A DNA stretch of 64,000 nucleotides, taken from NCBI GenBank assembly GCA_963699105.1, contig CAVOTI010000003.1, forward strand, positions 620,001 through 684,000. Reading direction: 5' to 3'. This stretch comes from Bog-756 sp963699105. Lineage in GTDB: Bacteria; Actinomycetota; Acidimicrobiia; Acidimicrobiales; RAAP-2. Shown here piece after piece: positions 45,660 to 53,701 of this stretch; position 1 is the stretch's first letter; each line of letters starts with the position of its first letter. A model generated the notes under the pieces. That model searched no databases, was not told the origin of the DNA, and saw nothing but the letters and a program-made list of their open reading frames with translations. A program made the position numbers and the translations under genes.

Positions 45660-46142
45660 ATGCAATCCCGAATTTCCAATCCCGTCCTCAGCGTGCCCGG
45701 TGTCCTCGATGCTCTCCAAAGCCTGTCGAAGGCAGCCGGGGAGGCGGCCGACGAGGCTGGGCTGTCGCACACCACGGTGGAGCTCGTGAACTTGCGAGTC
45801 AGCCAGATCAATGGCTGCGCCGTGTGCTTGGACATGCACACCCGTGGTGCCAAGAAGGCCGGCGAAACGGACGAGCGCCTCGCCACCCTGGCTGCCTGGC
45901 GGGACACCCCCTACTTCAACGACGCCGAGCGGGCCGCCCTGGCTCTGGCCGAGACGGGGACCCGACTGGCCGATCGGGCCGAGGCGGTACCTGACGCAGT
46001 GTTCGAAGAGGCGGCCAAGCACTACGACGAGCCGGCGCTGGCCTCGCTGATCGTTTCCATCGCTGCCATCAACGCCTGGAACCGGCTCAATGTCATCACC
46101 GGCCAAGAGGCCGGCGAATGGACGGCGCAGTGGGCCAGCTGA
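45660..46142 (+). CDS. Carboxymuconolactone decarboxylase/AhpD-like protein
   Basis: ATG 45660 follows AAGGAGCAGCC and gives MQSRISNPVLSVPGVLDALQ, 160 residues. The AhpD core motif is VNLRVSQINGCAVCLDMHTR with the redox CxxC and downstream His. Likely a thiol-dependent peroxidase or reductase. It is the expected COE (CMD/oxidoreductase/epimerase) partner of ECF41 sigma factors and lies divergently from that gene behind a matching promoter, so it is the probable main target. Start at 45621 is possible but would leave almost no leader. Confidence 0.9.
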   Translation: MQSRISNPVLSVPGVLDALQSLSKAAGEAADEAGLSHTTVELVNLRVSQINGCAVCLDMHTRGAKKAGETDERLATLAAWRDTPYFNDAERAALALAETGTRLADRAEAVPDAVFEEAAKHYDEPALASLIVSIAAINAWNRLNVITGQEAGEWTAQWAS

Positions 46143-46150
46143 GCTGGCCC
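46132..46150. terminator. Short palindrome between convergent genes
   Basis: GGGCCAGCT-G-AGCTGGCCC covers the CMD stop codon. It could act as a bidirectional terminator for the CMD gene and the convergent SDR gene; no T-run follows. Confidence 0.35.
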
Positions 46151-46191
46151 TGGCTTCGCCCGGCTCCCGGTGGTCGGGCCCGGGTTCGGCG

Positions 46192-46875
46192 TCACCATCC
46201 GAGGTGACCCTCGCCTTCCTGGAACGTGCCGCTGGGACCGTCCTTGCCGATGGTGGCCAGGCGAACGATGACTCCGGCACCCTTTTCGACCGGCTGCCCC
46301 GCTCCACTGAACGGGGTGAGGTCGGTGGCGGTGAAGCCCGGCTCGACGGCGTTGAACTTGATGCCGGGTAGTGCTTTGGCGTACTGCACCGTGAGCATCG
46401 ATACGGCGGCCTTGCTCGAGCCTTAGACGATCGAGGGAAAGTGAAACTGACGCCGCTCGGGATTGGTCACGGCCCAGAAGGATCCGAGAGCGCTCGATAC
46501 GTTGACCACCACCGGGTTCTCCGACTTCTGCAACAGCGGGAGTGCGGCCCGAGTGACGCGGATGACGCCGATCACATTGGTATCGAACACCTCCAGCGCC
46601 ACCTGGCTGTCAACGTCCGTCGTACTGATTCCTGCGTTGTTGACGAGGCCGTCGAGGCGGCCGTGGCGTTCGGCGATGATGCCCAGGGCGGCCTCGACCG
46701 ACGCCTCGTCAGTCACATCGAGCTGCAGGAAGTGGCCCCCCAGCCCGGTTGCAGCCGCCTCACCGCGCTCGACACTGCGTGCCCCGATGTACACGGTATG
46801 TCCTCGCTCGATCAGTTGGCGGGCTGTCTCGTGACCGAGCCCCTTGTTGGCTCCGGTGATAAGTGTGACGGTCAT
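46192..46875 (-). pseudogene. Short-chain dehydrogenase with stop codon at the catalytic tyrosine
   Basis: ATG 46875 gives MTVTLITGANKGLGHETARQ with the TGxxxGxG cofactor motif; GLVNNAGIST is the NNAG motif and VVNVSSALGSFWAV holds the catalytic Ser. The next expected element is YxxxK, but the codon for Tyr is TAA (46425-46423), followed in frame by GSSKAAVSMLTVQYAKALPG and FNAVEPGFTATDLTPFSG to the normal end. A single base (T for G at 46423 on the + strand) converts Tyr TAC to TAA. Either a genuine nonsense mutation or a miscall. 227 codons in all, normal for a classical SDR. Confidence 0.85.
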
Positions 46876-46996
46876 GTCTCGCATCCTCTCGGTCGTGGTC
46901 GAGCGCTGATCCTCGTCCTGTTGGATCCACGCTCCCAGTCTGACCTGTCGACTTCGACCCGGCACCGCCTGCCACGATGGCGGAGGCTCGATGGAG

Positions 46997-49093
46997 TCAC
47001 TTGGTCAGGGCGAGGTCGTAGACCGTCTGGCCACCGATGGTTTCGGCACTGAAGTGGGCACTCACCCAGCTGGTGATGGCGGCGTCGCTGTTACCGCCCT
47101 GACCGCCGGGGCCACCTCCACCCCCCATGCCGGAAGAGATGAAGTAGTGGATGTCTCCCTTGGCCACGTAGGCCTCGAAGGTGGCCAGACTGATGTTCCC
47201 TCCTTCGCCGTTGAATCCACCTATGGCCATCACCGGCTCGTCGGAGGAGAGCTCCAGCGTGGCCGCCGACTGCGAACCGAAGGTGGCGGCCACCCAGCGG
47301 TAGGAGTCGGCGTGGGATCGCAGGGCCACCGTCAGGGCGGCGCTGGTGGCGGCATTGCCGGTCCCGCCTCCCACGGGACCACTGGTCGATCCGGGGCCGG
47401 CCATGTGCTGGGTGATGCCGGATGGGGCATTGTCACCTGCTCCGCCCGGAGGAGTGCCTCCGAATCCCGACGCACCGTTGGGCATACCACCTGCGCCTGC
47501 CGGGCCCAGGCCCGAGGTCGCGCCCCCACCCGGAACTCCCCCGCCTCCGCCTCCGGGTAGTCCGCCGCCTCCGAACCCGCTGCTACCGACCGTGGGTCCG
47601 GCGGATGGAATGCTCCCGGTATGGGCAGTGGCAATGGTGGTCGCCGTGTACGCCATGGGTCCGCTCAGGCCGGCGACCAGGCCCAGACCGAGAGCGACGG
47701 CGGTCATCTTGCCGGTGAGCCGGGGAAGTGCCGGTGCGGCCACCAGAGCGACGGCGGCACATACGGCGGTGACCAAGACGAGAGGCCGCAACCAGGCTGC
47801 GTAGGTGGGAGTCCGCCCCAGCAGGGCATCGGCCCACACGGCGGTGGCGACGATGGTCACCGCCCCGATGATGCGGGCCTCGATCCGGTGTCGGTTCTGC
47901 CAGAGGAGAGCACCGCCCATGCCGACCAGAGCGGCGATGGCCGGTGCCAGCGCCACCGTGTAGTAGGTGTGGATGACACCGCTCGAGAAGCTGAACACGG
48001 CCCCGGTGACCAGCAACCAACCGCCCCACAGCACGAAGGCGGCCCGAACCCTGTCGACGCGGGGTGCCCTCCCCCGCCAGACCAATCCCGCCACCAGGGC
48101 CACCAATGAGGCCGGCAGAAGCCACGACGCCTGACCGCCCATCAGGTCGTTGAACAGCCGGAACAGCCCGGTGGCACCGCTGAACCCGGTTCCGTTGCCC
48201 CCGGTTCCTCCGGTAAGCCGACTCAGCCCGTTGTATCCGAAGATGAGATTGAGGATGCTGTTGTCGGGCGATCCGTCGATCATCGGCCGGGACGCCACCG
48301 GCCACAGGGCGACGATGGCCACCCACCAGCCAGCGGACACCACGATGGCCACGCCCATCAGCGCCAACTGGCGGACCCGCCGCCACAAGGTGGTGGGGGC
48401 GGCGAGGAGGTAGACGCCGATGAAGGCGGGCAGGACGGTGAAGGATTGGAGCATCTTGGCCAAGAAGGCCAAGCCAACCAGCACTCCGGTGGCCACAATC
48501 CAGCGGGTGCCCGCCTTTTCGAGGGCACGTACCAAGGTGTAGGTGGCCGCCACCAACAAGAGCACCATGAGGGCGTCAGGGTTGTTGAACCGGAACATGA
48601 GGGCGGCCACCGGGGTGGTGGCCAGCACGGCACCGGCCAGCAACCCGGCCGCCGGACCGAACCATCGCTTGACCGCGGCATAGACCAGGCCGACGGCAGC
48701 CACTCCCTCCAGCACCTGGGGAGCGAGCATGCTCCAGCTGCTGAAGCCGAACAGGCGACCGGAGAGTTCCATTATCCATAGCGAGCCCGGCGACTTGTCC
48801 ACGGTGATGAAATTGGAGGAATCGAGGGAGCCGAAGAAGAAGGCTTTCCAGGATTTGGTGCCGGCCTGGACGGCGGCGGCGTAGAAGCTGTTGGCGTAAC
48901 CCGAGTCGCTCAGGTTCCACAGGTAGGCGGCGGCGGTGCCGGCCAACAGAGCGATCAGGGCCGGCAGCACCCAACGAGGAGGGGACGGCGGGGTCGGCCC
49001 TTCGACGACCATTTCCCCCCGGACGAGAGAGGGCCTGGTGGTCGACCGAGAAATGGGTGAAGCGGTGGGTGGCGCCGGGGTGGTTATTGACAT
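46997..49093 (-). CDS. Glycosyltransferase family 39 (ArnT/PMT-like) membrane protein
   Basis: ATG 49093 gives MSITTPAPPTASPISRSTTR; about 698 residues with 11-13 helices. SFYAAAVQAGTKSWKAFFFG and TVDKSPGSLWIMELSGRLFG form the first periplasmic loop with acidic residues typical of GT-C enzymes using polyprenyl-phosphate sugars. A long Gly/Pro-rich linker (about 47400-47600 in DNA) separates the membrane part from a C-terminal extracytoplasmic domain ending SWVSAHFSAETIGGQTVYDL. Related actinobacterial proteins glycosylate wall polymers or exported proteins; the acceptor is unknown here. Confidence 0.88.
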   Translation of the reverse strand: MSITTPAPPTASPISRSTTRPSLVRGEMVVEGPTPPSPPRWVLPALIALLAGTAAAYLWNLSDSGYANSFYAAAVQAGTKSWKAFFFGSLDSSNFITVDKSPGSLWIMELSGRLFGFSSWSMLAPQVLEGVAAVGLVYAAVKRWFGPAAGLLAGAVLATTPVAALMFRFNNPDALMVLLLVAATYTLVRALEKAGTRWIVATGVLVGLAFLAKMLQSFTVLPAFIGVYLLAAPTTLWRRVRQLALMGVAIVVSAGWWVAIVALWPVASRPMIDGSPDNSILNLIFGYNGLSRLTGGTGGNGTGFSGATGLFRLFNDLMGGQASWLLPASLVALVAGLVWRGRAPRVDRVRAAFVLWGGWLLVTGAVFSFSSGVIHTYYTVALAPAIAALVGMGGALLWQNRHRIEARIIGAVTIVATAVWADALLGRTPTYAAWLRPLVLVTAVCAAVALVAAPALPRLTGKMTAVALGLGLVAGLSGPMAYTATTIATAHTGSIPSAGPTVGSSGFGGGGLPGGGGGGVPGGGATSGLGPAGAGGMPNGASGFGGTPPGGAGDNAPSGITQHMAGPGSTSGPVGGGTGNAATSAALTVALRSHADSYRWVAATFGSQSAATLELSSDEPVMAIGGFNGEGGNISLATFEAYVAKGDIHYFISSGMGGGGGPGGQGGNSDAAITSWVSAHFSAETIGGQTVYDLALTK

Positions 49094-49243
49094 GGCGGCA
49101 TTGTCAGACCTGTTGCTGGGAGTGCGCTGAGGACCGGCTGCGGGGGCGAGTAGGACTTGCTCGGCACGAGCCGCCGTCGAAGCTGCCTCAGACGAAAGGT
49201 GTCGAGCCGGTGACGACGGCCGACGACGATCCAACCGGCGATC

Positions 49244-50257
49244 TCACGCTTGGCACAGACCCGATTCGCCCACCGTGCCCCCTTGGTCCACCGCGATGAA
49301 CGTCCCGATGCCCGAGACCGTGACCGACCCTCCGGCCGGCGCTGTCTGAGGGGCCGGCCCACCGGTCGGACCGGTGACGGTCAGCGTTCCGGCGTCAGCG
49401 GTGAAGGTCAGCGTGGAGCTGACACCGGACGCCGTTCCGCAAACAGCCTTGGTCTCGGTGGTGACCACCTGGTCGTGGATGTGATCGGCCACGTACGAGG
49501 CCAGGGCGACCGGGCACTGCCAAGACCCGGCGGCATCGTCCTGGAACCCCAAGAAGTGTTCGACCAGGCATGACGACACGGCGTCGGTCGTCGACCAGGA
49601 CGTCCCGGCTTCAGAGGTTGCGACCTGAGCCATCAGGCTCGGCACCGCGTCGCTCTCGGTTTCGGCGTTGGCCAGCTCATGGGCGACGAGGGCCAACGAG
49701 GGCGAACCGGAGAACACGGTCCGCTCCACCCCCGAAACCCAGTACGTACAGCCCGAAGCGGCGTCGGCGATCGCACCGCAGTGGGCGGCGGTATCGCCGA
49801 TGCTCCAGGTCCAGTTCGGTCCAGGTTCGATGCCCGCCGCCTCTACCTGTTCGACCAAGGTGCCTATGGAAGCCAGGGGTGACGAAACCGCCGCCGGCGA
49901 AACGGGTGCTGGCGCCACCACTGCTCGAGGTTGGGGAGCAGCGGCAGTGGTGGTGGTCGTCACCGCGGTGGGTACCGCGGCGGCCGTCCGGTGCGTCGCC
50001 GGGCGGGGGGCGGAGACCGCCGCCCGGGCCTTGGGTGTCGGAGTCGACGCCCTGGCGGAGGTGCCGGCGAGCACCGCCGTCGACGCCGCCACGCCGACCA
50101 TGGTCACGACCACCACCCCGAGCACCCTGCCCGTCCGGCGGCGCACGAACGTTCGAAGCCAACGTCCGCTCTTCTTCGCCTCCGACGTTGCCGTCGGTCC
50201 GTCCCGGTCCGCCGTCGACGGCGGGAGTGGGAACTGTTCGGCCTGGGTATCAACCAT
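49244..50257 (-). CDS. Exported protein with degenerate HExxH-like motif
   Basis: 337 residues: cytoplasmic Arg/Lys-rich start (RWLRTFVRRRTGR), membrane helix VLGVVVVTMVGVAASTAVLA, an Ala/Thr/Pro linker, then an extracytoplasmic domain with ASGCTYWVSGVERTVFSGSP and LALVAHELANAETESDAVPS. The latter recalls the HExxH helix of zinc peptidases found in similar exported actinobacterial proteins, but the second His is Asn, so activity is doubtful. Cysteines in the domain (CGAIADAASGC, CLVEH, WQCPV, AVCGT) could form disulfides. The start codon lies within the first of three operator-like repeats shared with the divergent HTH gene. Confidence 0.65.
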   Translation of the reverse strand: MVDTQAEQFPLPPSTADRDGPTATSEAKKSGRWLRTFVRRRTGRVLGVVVVTMVGVAASTAVLAGTSARASTPTPKARAAVSAPRPATHRTAAAVPTAVTTTTTAAAPQPRAVVAPAPVSPAAVSSPLASIGTLVEQVEAAGIEPGPNWTWSIGDTAAHCGAIADAASGCTYWVSGVERTVFSGSPSLALVAHELANAETESDAVPSLMAQVATSEAGTSWSTTDAVSSCLVEHFLGFQDDAAGSWQCPVALASYVADHIHDQVVTTETKAVCGTASGVSSTLTFTADAGTLTVTGPTGGPAPQTAPAGGSVTVSGIGTFIAVDQGGTVGESGLCQA

Positions 50258-50305
50258 GTGTTGAAGCCTAGGACCGTCAACACATGGTTGTCAACACATA
50301 GTTGA
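50250..50305. promoter_or_regulatory. Three TCAAC-N5-GTTG(A/T) operator-like sites
   Basis: TCAAC-CATGT-GTTGA at 50250-50264, TCAAC-ACATG-GTTGT at 50277-50291 and TCAAC-ACATA-GTTGA at 50291-50305. Each is a 5-base inverted repeat around five bases. They fill the gap between the exported-protein gene (start at 50257) and the HTH gene (start at 50338), consistent with binding of a dimeric repressor, most simply the HTH protein itself. Confidence 0.75.
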
Positions 50306-50337
50306 TATTCGGTGGTCACCTTGGTTAAGGTGGATGC

Positions 50338-50706
50338 ATGTCCCCCGATCTGGAGTCGCTGGCTGATCACTTCATCCAGATGGGCCGTCGCCAAGTCGTG
50401 TCCGGCGTGTCGGCCGGGCGGGAGGCAGCCCTGGCCGAGCTCCGGTTCGCCGACTCGCTGCGCCGGTCGGCAGAGCGCTTCAGCCAACGTTCGGCGGAGA
50501 GTGCCCGGGAACAGGGCGCCAGCTGGCGAGAGATCGGGGAAGCCGTCGGAGGCATCACCCCCCAAGGGGCCGAGCACCGGTTCAGCGCGGCGGCGAAGGA
50601 GCGTAGATCGAAGGCGTCGAAGGCGGAATGGGCGTCGAAGGAACGCCGCCGCTCACCCCGGGAAGGACCGTCGGAGGACCGCTCCTACGAGGCCGAACGC
50701 GCCTGA
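50338..50706 (+). CDS. Small helix-turn-helix DNA-binding protein
   Basis: 122 residues. AREQGASWREIGEAVGGITP followed by QGAEHRFSAAAKER is a sigma-region-4-like helix-turn-helix of the kind seen in small actinobacterial regulators. The N-terminal half (LAELRFADSLRRSAERFSQR) looks helical and may mediate dimerisation; the C-terminus is highly charged. AAGGTGG precedes ATG 50338. It diverges from the exported-protein gene across three operator-like repeats, so it is the best candidate for the protein binding them. Confidence 0.75.
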   Translation: MSPDLESLADHFIQMGRRQVVSGVSAGREAALAELRFADSLRRSAERFSQRSAESAREQGASWREIGEAVGGITPQGAEHRFSAAAKERRSKASKAEWASKERRRSPREGPSEDRSYEAERA

Positions 50707-50723
50707 CGGTGGGGCAGGGGTGC

Positions 50724-51464
50724 TCAGGGAAGCCCGTGGGTCGGCACACCGGAGGCGTTTGCCACCCCAGAGTGCGCGGTCAGCACCACCGGGCGCGGAT
50801 CGACCGCCGGGATCGTCGAAGTCAAGGAGCTGTAGACCACGATGTTCGAGAGGTAACTCCCGGTCTGGTGATCGAATACTCCGCCACAGGTGACCAACTG
50901 CAGTTCGCTGGACCCGTGAGAACCGTAGATGCGCTGAGCGGGGAATTGCTGCTTCGAATACATCGCCACTGCGTCGACGGTGAACTGGGCGGTAGTGCCG
51001 TCGGTCAAGCCCACCTCGATCTGGTCGCCGGCGGCCAGCGTGCGCAACTGGAAGAACACCCCGGGCCCGAGATGATTGTCGACGTGTCCGAGTATGACCG
51101 CTGAACCGACCTGACCGGGTGTCGGACCAAGCCGGTACCAACCGGGCTGGACGGTGGTGCTCGGCACCTGCACGGTGCCGTCGGCATTGAGGCCGAGGCT
51201 CGGGCCCAATGAGATTGACAGCCCGATGGCCGGAATCTGGAGCGTGAGCGGCACCGAGCGACCGGCACTCAGTGGCCTCACCGTGGGAGGTGTGGCCACC
51301 GCATCCCGGAGGGCGGTGGGAGAAGGGGACGGGTTGGGCAGCGCCCGATCACTCCCGAGAAGACCGAGGGTGAGGGCGACTACACCGACCAGGACCAACG
51401 CCACTGCCCCCACCCCCCAGACCGCGGGGCGGCCCGTGGTCCGGGATGGGTCCTTCCACCTCAC
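50724..51464 (-). CDS. Class F-like sortase
   Basis: 246 residues. N-terminal membrane anchor AVWGVGAVALVLVGVVALTL, then a sortase barrel: LQIPAIGLSISLGPSLGLNA, SAVILGHVDNHLGPG with the catalytic His, and LQLVTCGGVFDHQTG with the catalytic Cys. The Arg usually seen shortly after the Cys (YRDN-type) is not obvious; the segment reads GSYLSNIVVYSS. Located outside the membrane. It overlaps by 4 bases (ATGA) the upstream gene for a wall protein with an FPHTG sorting signal, its likely dedicated substrate. Confidence 0.87.
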   Translation of the reverse strand: MRWKDPSRTTGRPAVWGVGAVALVLVGVVALTLGLLGSDRALPNPSPSPTALRDAVATPPTVRPLSAGRSVPLTLQIPAIGLSISLGPSLGLNADGTVQVPSTTVQPGWYRLGPTPGQVGSAVILGHVDNHLGPGVFFQLRTLAAGDQIEVGLTDGTTAQFTVDAVAMYSKQQFPAQRIYGSHGSSELQLVTCGGVFDHQTGSYLSNIVVYSSLTSTIPAVDPRPVVLTAHSGVANASGVPTHGLP

Positions 51465-52663
51465 TGCGAATCGTCGGGAACCATTCGGCCTGCGATGACC
51501 CGTCTTCGTCTGACGGCCACGGTGAGCATTCCCACCGCCGCCACGAGGGCCAGCGATCCGAACACGATCAGGCCGTCGTCACGGGAATGGGCCGCTCCTC
51601 CGAGACCGGTGTGGGGGAAGCCGGACGGCACGGTCGCAGCTCCACTTCCACCGGCGGCAGATCCCGTTCCGGTGGAACCTTCACCGCTCGACGTGCTGCT
51701 GCCCGTCGTGACCGTACCGGTGCCGCCGCTCGTACCGGTGGAGCCGCCGGTGATGGCCGGTGTGGGCGTGGTGGTGGGCGGCGAGCCCCCCGTCGGCGTG
51801 GTCACGGCACAGGTCGAGGGTGTGGTGATGGTGTTGGCATCGAGGGTGACGGCGCCGTTGCGGACCAACACCCGTCCGTCGACCGTCGCTCCGGTGTCGA
51901 GGGTGGCCGAGGTGAGGGCCATGATGGTTCCCACGAACGTGCTGGCGGATGCCAGGGTCGCTGAACTTCCTACCTGCCAGAACACGTTGCACGCCTGGGC
52001 ACCGTTCTCCAGCTGCACGACGCTGTTGGCCGCAGTGACCAGATCGGACGACGCCTGGAAGACGAATACGGCGTTGGTATCTCCCTCACCGTTGAGGGTC
52101 AGCGGGGTGCCCGAGATGTTGGCGGTGGCGGCATGTCCGAAGGCGTACACCCCGGGGACGAGGGTTTGCCCGCCGAGTTGGTTGTCTCCGGTGGTGAACG
52201 TGGCCGTCGGGGTCTGTCCAGCGGCGGCCACGTAGGCTGTGGTCAGATCGTTCTGGGCGTCGGTGAGGAGCGCCGGGTCGTTGGCGGTTCCCGCCGGACC
52301 GGTTCCGTCGGTGGAGTAGATGGTGCCCGTCACCTCGGATTGGGTGAGACCGGCGTAGTTGGTGCCCGAAGCCGGGCTCAAGCCGACGTCGCCCGTGATG
52401 GAGGAGGTGGGGACATCGGTGACCGCGGTAGCGGCCAGCACCGCAAAGGGGGTTGCCGTCCCCAGCTGCACGGTCTGGGCCGCACCGGCTGGCGGAGCGA
52501 AAGCAGTGCCGACGAGGACCATCGCCACCAGTGGAGTGCAGACAATGGCCGCCTTCGACCATCGACCTGTTGGCCTGGCCAGGCGGCCGGCCGGCCGTCG
52601 TGGCCTGAAGTGCGAGGACGAGCCAAGGAACTGACGCGAGGATGACAAACGGCTGGACAACAT
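51461..52663 (-). CDS. Ice-binding-like (DUF3494) surface protein with FPHTG sorting signal
   Basis: 400 residues. An export signal (IVCTPLVAMVLVGTAFAPPA, cleavage near AGAA) precedes a DUF3494 domain: FAVLAATAVTDVPTSSITGD, VGLSPASGT, LVPGVYAFGHAATANISGTP, VFVFQASSDLVTAANSVVQL and FWQVGSSATLASASTFVGTI. A Thr/Gly/Ser linker follows, then GFPHTGLGG, a hydrophobic helix (IVFGSLALVAAVGMLTVAV) and RRRR, i.e. a sortase signal with Phe in place of Leu of LPxTG. The domain is typical of ice-binding proteins, though many act as adhesins. Coupled to the sortase gene. Confidence 0.9.
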   Translation of the reverse strand: MLSSRLSSSRQFLGSSSHFRPRRPAGRLARPTGRWSKAAIVCTPLVAMVLVGTAFAPPAGAAQTVQLGTATPFAVLAATAVTDVPTSSITGDVGLSPASGTNYAGLTQSEVTGTIYSTDGTGPAGTANDPALLTDAQNDLTTAYVAAAGQTPTATFTTGDNQLGGQTLVPGVYAFGHAATANISGTPLTLNGEGDTNAVFVFQASSDLVTAANSVVQLENGAQACNVFWQVGSSATLASASTFVGTIMALTSATLDTGATVDGRVLVRNGAVTLDANTITTPSTCAVTTPTGGSPPTTTPTPAITGGSTGTSGGTGTVTTGSSTSSGEGSTGTGSAAGGSGAATVPSGFPHTGLGGAAHSRDDGLIVFGSLALVAAVGMLTVAVRRRRVIAGRMVPDDSQ

Positions 52664-52788
52664 TGTGGGCCCCTTCGTGCACGTCCGAAGTAGATAACCG
52701 TCGGCGACGGACGTTCGGGGTACAACGCAACTTTACTCTAGTAAATCGACACTAGCAATAGAATTCTACAGAAGGATAGGGTTCCCCT

Positions 52789-53067
52789 GTGACCCAGTGG
52801 GCATTCCTCAGTAACCACGGTCGGGCACTGCTGTGTATTGCTCGTGACCCAGATGTTCGTTTACGCGAGATCGCCAACGAGCTCGGCGTCACCGAGCGCA
52901 GCGCCTACTCGATCGTGAACGACCTGACCGAGGCCGGCTACATCGTGAAGGAGCGGGAAGGCCGTCGCAACCGCTATCAGATTCAACACCACCTCCCCCT
53001 CCCCGAAGCTCCTGATCGAGAACAGGCCATCGGCGAGGTGTTGCGGGTTCTCGCTCCCAACCGATGA
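52789..53067 (+). CDS. Winged-helix transcriptional regulator
   Basis: 92 residues, starting GTG 52789. WAFLSNHGRALLCIARDPDV, then RLREIANELGVTERSAYSIV and NDLTEAGYIVKEREGRRNRY are the three helices and wing of a MarR/ArsR-like winged helix; the remainder is a short acidic tail. Members of this compact group often pair with exported or SRPBCC proteins. It diverges from the ice-binding gene, with an AT-rich gap at 52730-52780 that probably holds both promoters. Confidence 0.85.
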   Translation: MTQWAFLSNHGRALLCIARDPDVRLREIANELGVTERSAYSIVNDLTEAGYIVKEREGRRNRYQIQHHLPLPEAPDREQAIGEVLRVLAPNR

Positions 53068-53238
53068 CCGGCACTTCGACACCTTGGCCTCCTGTTGCTG
53101 GCTCGGCATCACGGAGGTGGCGATCGCCCGGACCGACGGAAGAAGTTCCGGAGTCGGGGGCCGACGGTGGGACTTGGGTTCTGGATATCCTGCGGACACT
53201 GTCCGACCGGCAACCGGCACGGCCCCGGAGGTGGAGCT

Positions 53239-53682
53239 ATGAGCGACGACCGAAATCGACCCGAGCTGCCCCATTCCATTTCCGTCGAGTGCACCATGGT
53301 GGCTTCCCCACCGTCCATCTATGAAGCGTGGACCGAGACGTTCGACGCCTGGTTCGCCTGGCCGGGCGCGCTGAGGATGCGGCCGGAGATCGGTGCGCCC
53401 TTCTGGTTCGAGGTCCTCTACGAGGGGGAGCGCATCCCGCACTACGGACGCTTCACCGCCCTCGAGCCACCGACCCTGGTCGAACTGACCTGGATGACCG
53501 GCAAGAACGGCACCGACGGTGCCGAGACGGTGGTCAGGGTCGAACTCGCCCCCGTCAGAGCCGGGACCAGGCTGCGGCTCTCGCATGGCGGCTTCTACGA
53601 CGCCGAGGCGGCACAGCGCCATGCCGACTCGTGGCCCGCCGTGTTGGAGCACCTCGATCACCAACTGACCAGGACGGAGTAA
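53239..53682 (+). CDS. SRPBCC/AHSA1-domain protein
   Basis: ATG 53239, preceded by GGAGGTGGAGCT, gives MSDDRNRPELPHSISVECTM; 147 residues. VASPPSIYEAWTETFDAWFA, WFEVLYEGERIPHYGRFTAL and TRLRLSHGGFYDAEAAQRHA fit the START-like fold of the AHSA1 family. Ligand unknown. Confidence 0.85.
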   Translation: MSDDRNRPELPHSISVECTMVASPPSIYEAWTETFDAWFAWPGALRMRPEIGAPFWFEVLYEGERIPHYGRFTALEPPTLVELTWMTGKNGTDGAETVVRVELAPVRAGTRLRLSHGGFYDAEAAQRHADSWPAVLEHLDHQLTRTE

Positions 53683-53701
53683 TCGCTGCTCCGACATTCG
53701 G

